Origin: Cryptomeria japonica
Taxonomy: Eukaryota; Streptophyta; Pinopsida; Cupressales; Cupressaceae
Length of the DNA: 64,000 bases
Direction: 5' to 3'
Assembly: GCF_030272615.1 (NCBI RefSeq)
Contig: NC_081414.1
Span: 337,315,502 to 337,379,501, forward strand
Shown: positions 46,774 through 57,999 of the stretch, piece after piece
Layout: every line of letters begins with the position of its first letter
How positions within the stretch are numbered: position 1 is the first letter of the stretch
Notes under the pieces: generated by a model
Told to the model about the DNA's origin: nothing
What the model saw: the letters and a program-made list of their open reading frames with translations, nothing else
Databases searched by the model: none
Position numbers and translations under genes: made by a program

Positions 46774-48540
46774 TCAGTGAGTAGAAGATAGGGGTAGGAC
46801 CCCTAACTTACTTCTGAGATACTCAAAAGTGTCCCTTGGCAATGGCTTGGTGAAGATATCTACTATTTGTTCCTTTGTGCTAACATTCTCCAACACCACT
46901 TTCTTCTCTTGAGCTTCTTCTCTAAGATAATGATATTTGATAGAGATGTGCTTTATCTTAGAGTTCATAACAGGATTCTTTGAAATGTTAATGGCACTAG
47001 TATTGTCACATAATATAGTTACTAGCTCGGTAACTTTCTCATTTATACCTTCCAACAGTTGTTTGATCCATGCTATGTTGCTACAGTTCAATGCTGCAGC
47101 AACGTATTCAGCTTCTGTTGTTGACTGTGAAACACATCCTTGTTTCTTGCTAAGCCAACTCACTAGTCTTTCTCCTAAAAAGAAAGCTCCTCCACTTGTG
47201 CTTTTTCTATCATCAATGTTGCCTACCCAATCAGCATTAGTATAAACTTTTAAATCAAAATCATTTATTTTCTGATATACTAAGCCATAATCCTTAGTGC
47301 CTTTTAAGTATCTGAAAATTCTCTTGATTGCTGTCATGTGTGTTTCCTTAGGATCTGCAGAGAATCTTGCAACTATACCTACTGCATGTACTATGTCTGG
47401 CCTGCTGTGAACAACATATTGTAACTTTCCAATCATGGATCGGTAAAGTGTTCATCAACAGATGCAGATTCATCATTCTTTGATAGTTTATAGTTGGTAG
47501 TCATAGGAGTACTTACTGGTTTTGAATCCTCCATTCTAAATTTCTTCAAGATTTCCTTTATGTACTTGGATTGAGTAATGAAAATCTCATCTTTCATTTG
47601 CAGTATCTGTAAACCTATAAAATACTTTATCTTACCGATTAATGACATCTCAAATTCTTTGCTCATTTCATTTCCAAAGTTCTTACATAGAGAGTCATTC
47701 CCACAAAATATAATATCATCAACAAATATGGCTGAGATCAGTATTCCATTTTCATCATTCTTCATGTAAATATTGTTGTTTTCACTTGTTCTTATTAAAC
47801 CAATCTTGATTAAATAAGAGTGCAATCTTTCATACCATGCTCTAGGTGCTTGTTTCAGACCATATAAAGCTTTGTTCAATTTACATACCTGATCTTTATT
47901 ATTGTCTTCAGCAAATCCTTCAGGTTGTTCAGTAAAAACTTCTTCTTCTAATACTCCATTCAGAAATGCAGATTTGACATCCATTTGATATACCTTGAAA
48001 TTCTTGTAAGCAGCATATGCCAACAATGTTCTTACTCCTTCAAGTCTTGCTACAGGTGCAAAAGTCTCACCATAATCAATTCCTTCTTCTTGGGCATAAC
48101 CTTTGCAAACTAGTCTTGTTTTATTTCGAATGACCTCTCCTTTTTCATTCAGCTTGTTTCTGAAAATCCATTTTGTACCGATTACATTTTTGTCCTTCGG
48201 TCTTGGGACCAGTGTCCATGTGTCATTCTTCTTGATTTGATCAATCTCTTTTGTCATAGCATTTATCCAATCTTCACTGTTAAATGCCTCTTTCACTATT
48301 CTCGGTTTAAATTTAGATATCAGACATGTGTTCTATCTTAGTTTGTTCCTTGTCATCACTAGATCATCCTTATCTCTTATAATCTGACTTGGTGCATGAT
48401 GTCTTCTGACATATTTGGCTAATTCAGGCTCAGTAGGCTCTGTATGATCTTCTTCATCACTCGGTAACTGGATATTCTCTTCATTTCCTTCTGTAGTTTT
48501 CTCGGTAGGACTTGTCAGTTGAACATAGACAAATCATCAT
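46774..48540 (-). pseudogene. Copia 2 reverse transcriptase and RNase H
   Basis: The reverse transcriptase frame (48296-47433) has [46 protein letters not shown] and active site FVDDIIFCG near 47720, all intact in 287 codons. It extends upstream to about 48520 through a TAG near 48337. A frameshift at 47436 leads into 220 codons (47436-46774) with the polymerase C-terminus and RNase H: DWVGNIDDRKSTSG, TEAEYVAAALN, LCDNTSAINISKNP, and the IVDIFTKPLPRDTFEYLRSK end. Each half is uninterrupted, unlike Copia 1 and 3. Confidence 0.9.
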
Positions 48541-50136
48541 AATCTTCTGGTTCCTTGGAATTTCCTTCATCATTTCTTTCTGCAAATTCATCAATTTTCA
48601 CATTTGCACTTTTTACTATTTTGTTAGATGATTTGATTAGACATTTAAATGCTTTACTTCTAGAAGAATAACCAAGAAATATTCCTTGTTCACTTTTTTG
48701 ATCAAACTTGCCATTTCTATCATCCTTGTGTACATAGCATCTACTTCCAAAGATTTTAAAATAACTTACATTAGGTTTCTTGTCATACCAGATTTCATAT
48801 GGTGTCTTCAAAGTACCTTTCTTCGGTTTACTCGATTTAGGGTGTAAACTGTTGTGCTTATTGCTTCTCTCCAAAATGTTTGTGGCACTTTCTTTTCAAT
48901 CATTAGGGTTCTAGCACAATCCATAATAGATTTGTTTCTTCTCTCAGCAATTCCATTTTGTTGTGGAGTTCTCGGTGCAGAGACTTGTCTTTTTATACCA
49001 TGATCATTGCAGAATAAGTTGAACTCATCAAATGTGAATTCTCCTCCTCTATCTGATCTAAGACATTTCAGTTGTCTTCCTGTTTCATTTTCAACTCTTG
49101 CCTTGTACCATTTAAACATTTGAAAAGCTTCTGATTTTTCTTTTAAAAACATTACTGACATCGTCCTTGAGTAATCATCCACAAATAATATGAAATATTT
49201 ATCACCATAATAACTTTGAACTTTCATAGGACCACAAAGATTAGTGTGCACAAGATCTAAAATTCCCTTAGAAGTGTAAGAATTACTTGTAAAGCCTGAT
49301 CTTGTCATTTTACCCATTTGGCATCCTCGGCACATAGCATTCTCAGGCTTTTCCAAACTCAGTAGACCTCTTACTCGATGCTTCTTGCTTATTTTGATCA
49401 AATTATCAAAATTTACATGACAAAACCTTTTATGCCATAACCAGGTATCATCTATCTTTGCATACAAACATTTATTTCGAGTTGAGTCAAGGTGAAATGT
49501 GTTACCTTTTGTTTGTGTCCCAGTAGTAGCTAACTTTCCATGCTTGTCATGAACTTTGACAATTCCTTTCTGAAATTCTATTCGGTATCCTGTATTGTTT
49601 AGTTGTGCTACACTCAACAAATTGTATTTCAAACCTTCAACCCAATAAACATCATTGCATCTTGCATTGTCAAGAAGTGTTATGGATCCTTTACCTCTTA
49701 CCGGACATGGTGCATCATTAGCAAGTCTTACATAGCCTCCATCATAGTCTTCTAACATAACAAACTTGTGTTTATCACCTGTCATGTGATGTGAGCATCC
49801 ACTATCTATGATCCAAGAATCATTAGTATCTATGTGAGATATTAGGGCTTTCTCTTCATACCTTTCTTCATCTGATCCATCTTTGATAGCCACATAAACT
49901 ACTTCCTCTGTATCAGTTTCATCTGATTTATCATCATTGGATTCCTCATCGGCTATTAAGCATGACTTTCTATCTCTTCTTTTGAAGTCTCGGTGTCCTC
50001 TATAATGATTATCTTTCTGTCTATCATCTCGGTAATCTCTCTTTTCAGTAGAATCTTTGTCAGGACAGTTAGAAGCCATATGTGCTATCTTATCACAATT
50101 GAAACATTTCAAAGGTAGTTTTCCTTTATACTTACC
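48515..50136 (-). pseudogene. Copia 2 zinc knuckle, protease and integrase
   Basis: An uninterrupted minus frame (50112-48808) starts within the nucleocapsid: zinc knuckle CFNCDKIAHMASNC with correct C-x2-C-x4-H-x4-C spacing. Then protease with intact DSG (SWIIDSGCSHHMTGD, about 49815), the pre-integrase HHCC region (WHKRFCHVN to CRGCQMGK) and the integrase core. The first catalytic Asp of integrase reads Asn (VHTNLCGPM, about 49230); the second (LRSDRGGEF) and the Glu (NGIAERRN) are present. A frameshift at about 48810-48870 leads to the integrase C-terminal region (PYEIWYDKKPNVSYFKIFGS) in the next frame, ending 48515. Confidence 0.9.
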
Positions 50137-50954
50137 TTTGCCTCTCGGTAACCTTCTGGTAATAGCACTTCAAACTCTTCTTGCTTTCTAATTTCCTCAT
50201 ACAGTTTGTGTACTTCCTCCATGTTCTTGCAAAATCTTTCACTTGCTCCATTGTGATCCCCTTTAGTGTACTTACTCATTCTATCATTGTAATCATCAGA
50301 TTCACCAATATGAAAAGAACTAAATGTAGATTCAACTTTATTTACCGATGACCCACTATTATCAAAGTTACTTAACTCAAATGCATGTAGCTTACCAATA
50401 GTAGCATCTAAAGAAACTGGCATATTAGGTATAGACCTCAATTCATTGATTGCAGAGACTCGGATTGCATAAGCTAGTAGAAGGGTTCTTAACAACTTAC
50501 TTGTTATATCCTTTTCTTCAATAGTTCCACCTACTTCTTTGATTTGATTGACAATCTCCTTTAGTCTTGTACTATACTGGGTTATATTCTCACCTTCATT
50601 CATCCTCATAGATTCAAGTTGTCCTCTTAGACTATCCACTTTTACTCTTTGAACATGTTCATCTCCTCCATACACAGATATGAGCTTGTCCCACATTGCC
50701 TCTGCATCATTGCAGCCTTCTAGATCATTAAACTCTGAATCGGTCAATGCAGATGTTATTTCAATCATTGCTTGGATATGTTCTTGCTTTGCCTTTATTT
50801 CTTCCATTGTCAATGGATAGGTGCTCGGTGTGATGAAATCATTCTTCAGATAATATACAACATATTCTCCAACTCCTGATAGGTGCAGCTTCATCCTTTT
50901 CTGCCATGTAGAGAAACTTGACTTGTTCAGCTTCGGTTTATCCCTCTTATACAT
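50109..50954 (-). pseudogene. Copia 2 gag
   Basis: The likely start is ATG at 50954; the frame upstream only reads through the primer site and into the LTR. It encodes a Copia gag: STWQKRMKLHLSG, MWDKLISVYGGDEHVQR, LRGQLESMRMNEGENITQY, SKLLRTLLLAYAIRVSAINE. The frame ends at 50109 after a one-base shift near 50140, just before the zinc knuckle, which is in the next frame. Copia elements normally use one gag-pol frame, so the shift is probably damage. Confidence 0.85.
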
Positions 50955-51005
50955 CTTTGGATCTTTTCCACAAGTACCTTTAAACTTTTCCTTCCAGAGT
51001 CCAAA

Positions 51006-51017
51006 GCTCTGATACCA
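51006..51017 (-). other. Primer-binding site of Copia 2 (initiator tRNA-Met)
   Basis: TGGTATCAGAGC on the minus strand, two bases inside the 5' LTR. Confidence 0.93.
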
Positions 51018-51019
51018 AT

Positions 51020-52552
51020 TGATAGTTCTGATACTTAAAGATAAGCACAGATGCCAAGCTAATAAGATGAGAGGGGGGGGTGAATCATACAAACTTAATC
51101 TTCCATAAAAACATCAGATTCAACCTCGGTAACATATACTTCAGTAATATAACCAGAATTGCTAAACATGCAAACTCAAAAGCATATAAACATCATAACA
51201 CTCATAACATCAGATTTAATGTGGAAACCCAAATAGGGAAAAACCAATGTGGGATTTCGGACCCACTAAGAAATATACTCTTCTAGAGTATGCTCGGTTA
51301 AAAGCAAATCCTATTAAAGATTACAAACACATTGCTAGATGTGACCCGGTTAAGGGATTTCCCTCAGATCTGTTAGGATCTTCACCTTGTTAGAAGTGAC
51401 CTTGTTAAAGGATTTCAAACACTCAATCGGAGTGTCACCTTGCTAAAGGGTTTTACAAATAAGACTGTTAAGTCCACTCGGTTAAGAGATTTTCTGTCAT
51501 TTCACAAAATAATAGTAATAAAAATCTATCTGCAACTTCACATCTAAAATGCTAAAGCAAATTCTTATTTGCTCAATACAATATAGACATAGAACTAATC
51601 TTGTCCATCTGTTGGGCTCTATACTCTGTTATTCAAAACAGGTCTTCAAGCTTTTGTGCTCAGTAATCACTATGTAGCATCCTTGTGCATACACTTGCCC
51701 GCATACATTGTTTATCAACATTTCCCTATTTATAAACAATTCCCCAATCGCTTAATCTCCTTGATCACATTTACCATGATTAATCATAGCCATCAGATCT
51801 TCAAGCTTTGACCAGGTTCAATGTATCCTTAGATCTGAAAACATTTTACCCCACCTTGGAACTTGCATACATTTCTTGGAACTTGTGCTAGGGTATTGCG
51901 GTTCAATCTGAGTTGTAGATCTTCCTGCCGATTATCCTTTGCCATAGATTCTTTAACAAACTTCATTCACGACATACCAATCATTTAATCATAGCCAGCT
52001 CATCAGGTTCCTTCATTAAACAATGCTTTTATTCATTCAATGCATTCTGTTATTACTCAGTTGCAACTCGGTAAATACTAAACTTCACTCGGTAGTCATT
52101 CTGCCTTCATTAACCAATAGCGATAACCTTAGGGTTTACAGACTAGGTTCCTTAGGGTTTGCTGACTAGGTTCTTTGCTCGGTAACATAGTATAGTATTA
52201 ACCTTTCAATAAATAACATATGTAGGATATCAAAACAATCTAATCATCATGATCTCATCATTGTCTAACTCGATAATAGTTGCCCATTGAATAACTTAAT
52301 TCACCCCTTATCCATCATATTCTTTATGTGTCTTTTACCGACATCTTTATACTCATCAAATCATACTTCTCAAGATATGGCAACATCATACTGAATTAGA
52401 AAATCAATTTCTTGACATCAATGACAAAATAATAATATTAAGATAGTAAACATCCTTAATCAGTTTTATCCATAATCATCAACAACCTTCTCAATATCCT
52501 TATTGAAATGCCAACAATCTCTCCTTGTCTGTTATAATGCCAAATGCTAACA
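51020..52552 (-). repeat. 5' LTR of Copia 2 (minus orientation)
   Basis: 1533 bp, plus-strand ends TGATAGTTCT and TGCTAACA, followed by target duplication CACTC (52553-52557). It differs from the other LTR by scattered substitutions and a short duplication of a CTTGGAACTTG-containing stretch near 51870. Confidence 0.93.
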
Positions 52553-52815
52553 CACTCCAGCCCAAAGAAATATCATTTGAATTTGATGTAATTTATTAGC
52601 CCACGGGGTCGAGGTGTGAAAAAGAGAGAGGAGGTAAACCAAAGTACTCTACAGGGAAGCTTTTAGAAGTTGAAGCTTTCTAGCACTACTAAGGGTCACA
52701 CCTTTCCATCCAACTAACTTCCTCTAAAACTTTTCTTGAAATTCCACCCAGACCGAATTATCTACCTTGATAAGTAGACGAGAGGAGAGAGATCTTACAA
52801 TTAAAGGGGAAAAAA
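52553..52815 (-). pseudogene. LINE ORF2 relic, part 2 (end of polymerase domain)
   Basis: Minus-strand phrases KLVGWKGVTLSSARKLQLLK (about 52700) and STPWANKLHQIQ (about 52610) leading to FLWAGV at 52565. These match the thumb region after the LINE reverse transcriptase. The reading joins the fragment at 44845 if Copia 2 and one CACTC copy are removed. Confidence 0.85.
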
Positions 52816-53889
52816 CATGAAGCTATGTCACACTTGGGGCTAACTAGGGGTAATTAATTCAGACTACCTCTCAGCCACGTGGCACGCCATGTCCCTAGCG
52901 TGGCACCTAAATGGCGCCAAGAGTTCAATTGAACTGAGTTTAGCCGAACTCAATTTGGTCAGACTATCGGCTACATTATCTTGATTCTGTGAGTGCTTGA
53001 GCTTAGAATTTTTCAAGAAAATTTAAAATAGTTTGACAGAACTCATTTCAGCCGAACTCAGTCTGGTCGAACTGAGTTCGACTGGACTCACCTATGTGGT
53101 AGGTGATGTGGCAGCCAACTATCCGGTCAGACTCACCTATGTGGCAGCCAAATCACCTATTTTGTTTGTATTTCTAAAAAATTTCACTTCTGCTCAATTT
53201 TTCTTTAGGTAGAATTTTTTTTACAAAAATCTAAAAATACCCTTTTTTAGAGTTCGAAGTCACGAATCTAGACATATATTTTATCTAGTATTTTTACTAA
53301 TTTAAATATTTTTATTAATTAAACATTGCGATTAAGTTTTTTAAGTTAAAAAAGAAGCTGACTAGAAATTTATAAAAATATTAAATGATATTAAAAAAAA
53401 ATTAAAAAAGATATTTTTCACTAGATGAGAGAATCTTCTCTAAATGGGTTCATTTTTTTTTTTATAATCATAAATTTAGTAGACAAAAGGTGATGCCGAA
53501 TGAAAACTACCAAATTCAGTTATGTTGGACTTTAAAATATTATTACGAGAAAAACATACATCAATTTTTTATTTTTTATTTTTTAACACTGCATATATTT
53601 GTCCTCTATTTGGAAAATTAAAATTTAAAAAAAAAAAGTTTGTTTTCATTTTTTTTGGTGATGTTGACTAGAACCCCTGATGTTCAACATTTTTCAGCAA
53701 TAAAAAATATGTCTTTGAATATATAAAAAAATGTCAAATATTTTTATTTTATTTTTTTTAAAATAATAAACATAAATTTCAATAATATTTCTATATTTGA
53801 TTAGTTTACATCATTTTGAAATTCAATTTAGAAATGTCACTTTTATGCGGTTGAAGTTAAACAGGTTTAGTTGTGTTGGCCACTTCCTT
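52816..53889. other. AT-rich insert between two LINE ORF2 pieces
   Basis: About 1.1 kb that separates LINE polymerase pieces normally a few dozen codons apart. Its left part (52930-53160) is a GC-richer patch of repeated GAACT(C/G)AG motifs, including a 9-bp inverted repeat (53053-53061 with 53072-53080). The rest is very AT-rich with long T and A runs. No ORF or clear terminal repeat identifies the inserted element. Confidence 0.5.
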
Positions 53890-54220
53890 TATAAAAGTGT
53901 GACACAACATTGTACTTTTACCCAAGGATATTCCTAATCCTATTTTGAAGATATTGATTAGTGTTCATAAAGTAGAGAGCACTTTTGTCGACATTGATTT
54001 TTGGACTAGAAGTAGTGGCATAGTCTGAGAGGATGGCCCTCCAACTCTTAGCTTCAATGATGGAAGCCCCCCTTAATAGAAGAGTATCATACACAAATTG
54101 TTAGTGAGAGATCACAAAGAGGGCCCAGGAAGGTTTAAAAACTTTAATGACACCATTTTGAAGAGCTATCACAAAGTTACTTCCCAACGCCTCTGCCATA
54201 AGAATGAAAAGATAGGGGGA
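53890..54220 (-). pseudogene. LINE ORF2 relic, part 1 (reverse transcriptase core)
   Basis: Minus-strand frame reads SPYLFILMAEALGSNFVIAL (about 54215-54155), then HQQFVYDTLLLRGASIIEAK, where the catalytic (F/Y)xDD reads FVYD (about 54095), and on to INVDKSALYFMNTNQ and RNILG (about 53940). This is the palm of a plant LINE reverse transcriptase. One catalytic Asp has become Tyr, so it is dead. It probably belongs to the same LINE as 52553-52815 and 44160-44845. Confidence 0.82.
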
Positions 54221-54249
54221 GATAAGTTGTTTCTGCTCTTGTTGCCCAT

Positions 54250-54630
54250 TACTCTAGTCTTCTATTGTTCCCTTACAACTGGATTATGTCTACTACTCCT
54301 AATAATCCTCTTCAATCTCAACTAGTTGTTCCTATTATTATTTCACCAGCTTCCTAGTTAGTTGTTGGTATGGTTCATGTTCATTCTATTATATTCCCAT
54401 ATGCTAACTTCCCTACTGTGGTTTTCTCTAATATTGTTGTTGGTTCTAGTGAGGTTGTTTTGACTAAAGGTCTTCCTTCATTCCAACCTAATTCAATTTG
54501 AGTTGTGTCCTTACATGGTGCTTTTGAAGGGGTTTGATATTTTCCTTCTCCGAAGTCTTTGTGTTTGGAAGGTAGCTCTAATTGGACAACTGTTCATAGA
54601 AGTAAAAAATGTGTAAAACTACACATGCTA
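54250..54630 (+). pseudogene. Possible LINE ORF1 C-terminal relic, plus strand
   Basis: One plus-strand frame with three stops reads a Val/Ser/Pro-rich stretch (QLVVPIIISPAS, IVVGSSEVVLTKGLPSFQ) ending LEGSSNWTTVHRSKK. This compares with the STWIVVQLRKK end of the ORF1 relic at 22600-23590. The domain proper is absent, so this call rests on style and one phrase. Confidence 0.4.
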
Positions 54631-57600
54631 GTTTCTAATACAAATCATTCCTAATTTTTGTTACCTTTGGGTAAAATTGGTCTCTTGATGTTGGTAACTT
54701 ATTTGATTGGAATGTAGATTATAAAAAGAAGAAAGGTGTAAAGGTTCATAGGTACTTTAATTAGAGGCTTGATTAAGTAGACCAACATTGCACTATTACA
54801 AACCTAATAAGTTTTTTATTTATTCCGTTAATGTTTCTCAATTCTAAGAGGATAGAGTGATCTTATTTCCTTTTTATACTTTTCTTTTTGGTCATTTTGT
54901 TAAAGGCGAATAGGATTACATTAATTGCTTGTGTCAATAATGTTATAAACCTTAGTTATATTATACATTGGTTGCTCATCTTATAACTCTAGTTGAACCA
55001 CAATGTGTAGACATTGTGGATGTGCAAATTCAAGAGAATTGGCTATGATTTGGACTTTGGTACTATATGGCCATATAGTGTTTATAAATATGGTCATTAT
55101 TTAATTTTTAATGTGATAATCTTGATGATATCCATTATGATTTTGAGTCCATTTCATAATTTATTATGATATGCAAATTAGGGTCCCTAGAAAGGAATAA
55201 GAACCCACCCCTATAGGTTGTTTCAAGTCTTGGCATATTCATGGATGCTATAAGTAGTTCTCAAGAATGATAAAATAATGATGGACCAAGATAATTAGAA
55301 GCAAGGGAGGTCAAATACATATCAAAATGATTTACCTTTCATATTAGATTTACCAAAATACATATGCACTAAAATATAGTAAACATACCAATTCCCATTT
55401 ATCAAACAAAATATAAAATCACTACTATAGATGTGGCATAAGTTGGTTGAATCATAGTACCTTGATTGAATTCTCCTCTTGCAAAATACAAAAAAAAAAA
55501 TTGAAATAATATCTCTTGAAATGAGTTATGAGGATCTAGGAATATAGAGGAAGGTGACATGAGGAGTATTTTCTAGGATGAAGCATTAAATATATTGCAA
55601 TGCATTTTTTTCTTGCTAATTGTGTGTTCTTTGCAATAGTTTCAAATAAGTATTCTATTGCTTGATGATATAAGAAGCATTCCATATTTATAAACAATTT
55701 TGGTCTAAACCCAAAATACTTGTGTGATGAAAGCAAATATGCTCCTAAGTTTTAAGGTAGATAATTTAGTTTATTTGAATTTCTTGTTTAGGTCTAATTC
55801 ACTTTTGTTATTTAATTAGAATAAATTTGTTGTTTATTTTCATCTTTTATTTTCTTGAATTATTTTAACTATTTTGAATAAATACTTTTTCAAATGTAAA
55901 TATTTTATTTATTTATTTAAGCTTATTATAAATAAATTAAATCTAAGTAAATGTATATAAGTCATTGAAACTATATCTTTGAAGTTATTTAAATTGATTC
56001 AAATAAATAATTTTTTTAGATAAGTTAAATAGTTGAATCCTTTCAAATTTGAATGTGTAATAAAATAACTAATCAACCATGCAAGACTAATTAACAAATA
56101 ACATTAAACTATATTTTTTAAAGATATATTTAAAAATAAAGAAAACTAATTTATCTAATAAAAAATAAATTAATTAATGAAAAAAATTATTTTGATTTTT
56201 CTATTTGGTTTAATGTAAATCAATAATTAAGTAATTTAATTATGATCGATTCAATTTTAATTTGTAATTTTAATTTTTTTTTTAAACATAAAATAAAAGT
56301 GGAAGCATTATACCATATAATTTTATTTATACATTTACACAAATATAGATAAATGATCGATTCAATTATAAGTTGCAATTTAAATTATTTTTAAAAACAT
56401 AAAATAAAAGTGAAAGCATTCTACCATATAATTCTATTTATCCATTAATACAAATAAATAGACAAACAATCCTTCATATGAAAACATTTCATTAACTATC
56501 AAAAGAATAATAATATATCTTTTTATTTTCTTCTTTTCTTTAATTCATTTATCATTCTATTGAAGGCATGTGTAATTCTTCTAAATCACTCTAAATAAAT
56601 TAAAAGATTCAAATAATATATATTTTGGAAAATTTCTAAGAGGTTGATATTGTATCTTTATCTTCACATATAAATTGAATATTATATTTTATGTTTAAAG
56701 ACAAGTATACTTATGTGCTTTATTTCATAGTCATCATTGAACCATTCATATGAATTCATTTAGATTTTGGTCACTTATGACTCCCACCTTTTCTCACTTG
56801 TAATTTTATTGCAACTTAGTACATTTCTGTAATGATATATTATGTCTTATTATTTAAATATTTTTTAGACGCTAATTCATATTTAGTTTGTTTTTTTTTT
56901 GAATAATTTATAATATGAAAATTTTAAGGTACATTCATCATTAGAAATTTTTGGTTAGAATTCTAAGAAGATAAATATTTACATCAACATTGTTATCTAA
57001 GGCTTTGCATTGTTTGCTTGTTGCTTACTAGTATTTGTTAAGGTTATAAAATCAATTATCAAATATTAAATAGGGTTGACTCGGGAGAGCTTGAACCTAG
57101 TGATCCAATAATTTTCCTAAGGTACTTTTAAATAGCACTAGACCTTAACAATTAATGAGTAAATATTATAATGAATAAAATGATATAAATCTACACTTCT
57201 CACAATAAAGACCATGCGTCGAAGATCATATCTAAGTGATATAAAATTATACTAGAGAAATAAATTCACCCACAAATATCCACAAGCATGCATAAAATAA
57301 TAGATAGCGAGCACATTAAATTCATCAATTTTTTTATTCTATGATGACTAAGTTCTGCATGACATCAAGGCAATAGTCAACATGATTGCAAGAGCTAATT
57401 TTACATATTCTTGTGTATTCAAATGTATCATATAAAAATTACTAAAATATGATAAAATTACTTTAATATCAATTTGATGAAATGATTAGAGGCCTAAGAG
57501 TGTGTGGAACAATAACAACAAAATATTAAATATCATTGTATTAAGACAATAAAGCATCCACACTAGAAAATATGTAGTAAAAGATAAATTATACTAACCA

Positions 57601-57640
57601 AAATTTTGTAGCATGAAGATACTCTTCTTTTTTTAATTGT
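54631..57640. other. AT-rich gene-free stretch
   Basis: 3 kb of AT-rich DNA with no supportable ORF. It includes a 111-bp tandem duplication at 56244-56465 and is otherwise featureless to me. Confidence 0.55.
56244..56465. repeat. 111-bp tandem duplication
   Basis: Copies start GATCGATTCAATT at 56244 and 56355. Both contain AAACATAAAATAAAAGTG and ACCATATAATTNTATTTAT. They differ by scattered substitutions and small indels. Confidence 0.85.
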
Positions 57641-57654
57641 CACATGTTGTGCTA

Positions 57655-57995
57655 CAAGGATGTGTGTGTGCACGCGCATATGAATTTTTTTTTGTGTGTG
57701 TATGTGTATGTGTATGTATGTGTGTGCATTCGTACATGCATATTATATACATACCAACACATATACATATATACACACATATATGTGTATATATTTATAT
57801 ATAGATACATATATAAATACACATATATATACATATAGGTGTGTGCATGTGCATGTATATATACATGCATACATACATATATATGTGTATACACACACAT
57901 ATATACACACATATCTATATGTATATATGCATACACATATCTATATGCATATATATACATATATGCATGTACATATACATATACATATATATGTA
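57655..57995. repeat. Degenerate TG/TA/CA microsatellite region
   Basis: About 340 bp of alternating purine-pyrimidine sequence (TGTGTG, TATGTATG, CATACATA, ATATATAC). It produces long Tyr/Ile/His-rich reading frames in several phases, which are artefacts. Confidence 0.95.
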
Positions 57996-57999
57996 TCAA

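Larger units (their letters stand above)
44846..52552 (-). mobile_element. Copia retrotransposon 2, complete but frameshifted
   Basis: 7707 bp with LTRs 44846-46357 and 51020-52552 and perfect CACTC duplications (44841-44845 and 52553-52557). Minus-strand order is 5' LTR, initiator-Met primer site, gag, zinc knuckle, protease, integrase, reverse transcriptase, RNase H, polypurine tract and 3' LTR. It landed in LINE ORF2: the LINE reading continues on both sides. The coding part is kept apart by about four frameshifts but has few stops. The 21-bp length difference between the LTRs is largely a short insertion near 51869-51890 in the right copy. Confidence 0.95.

Noticed and set aside
50112-50140. 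Programmed gag-pol frameshift in Copia 2
   Set aside because: Copia elements normally have one gag-pol frame, there are several more frameshifts downstream, and no slippery site with a clear structure is visible.
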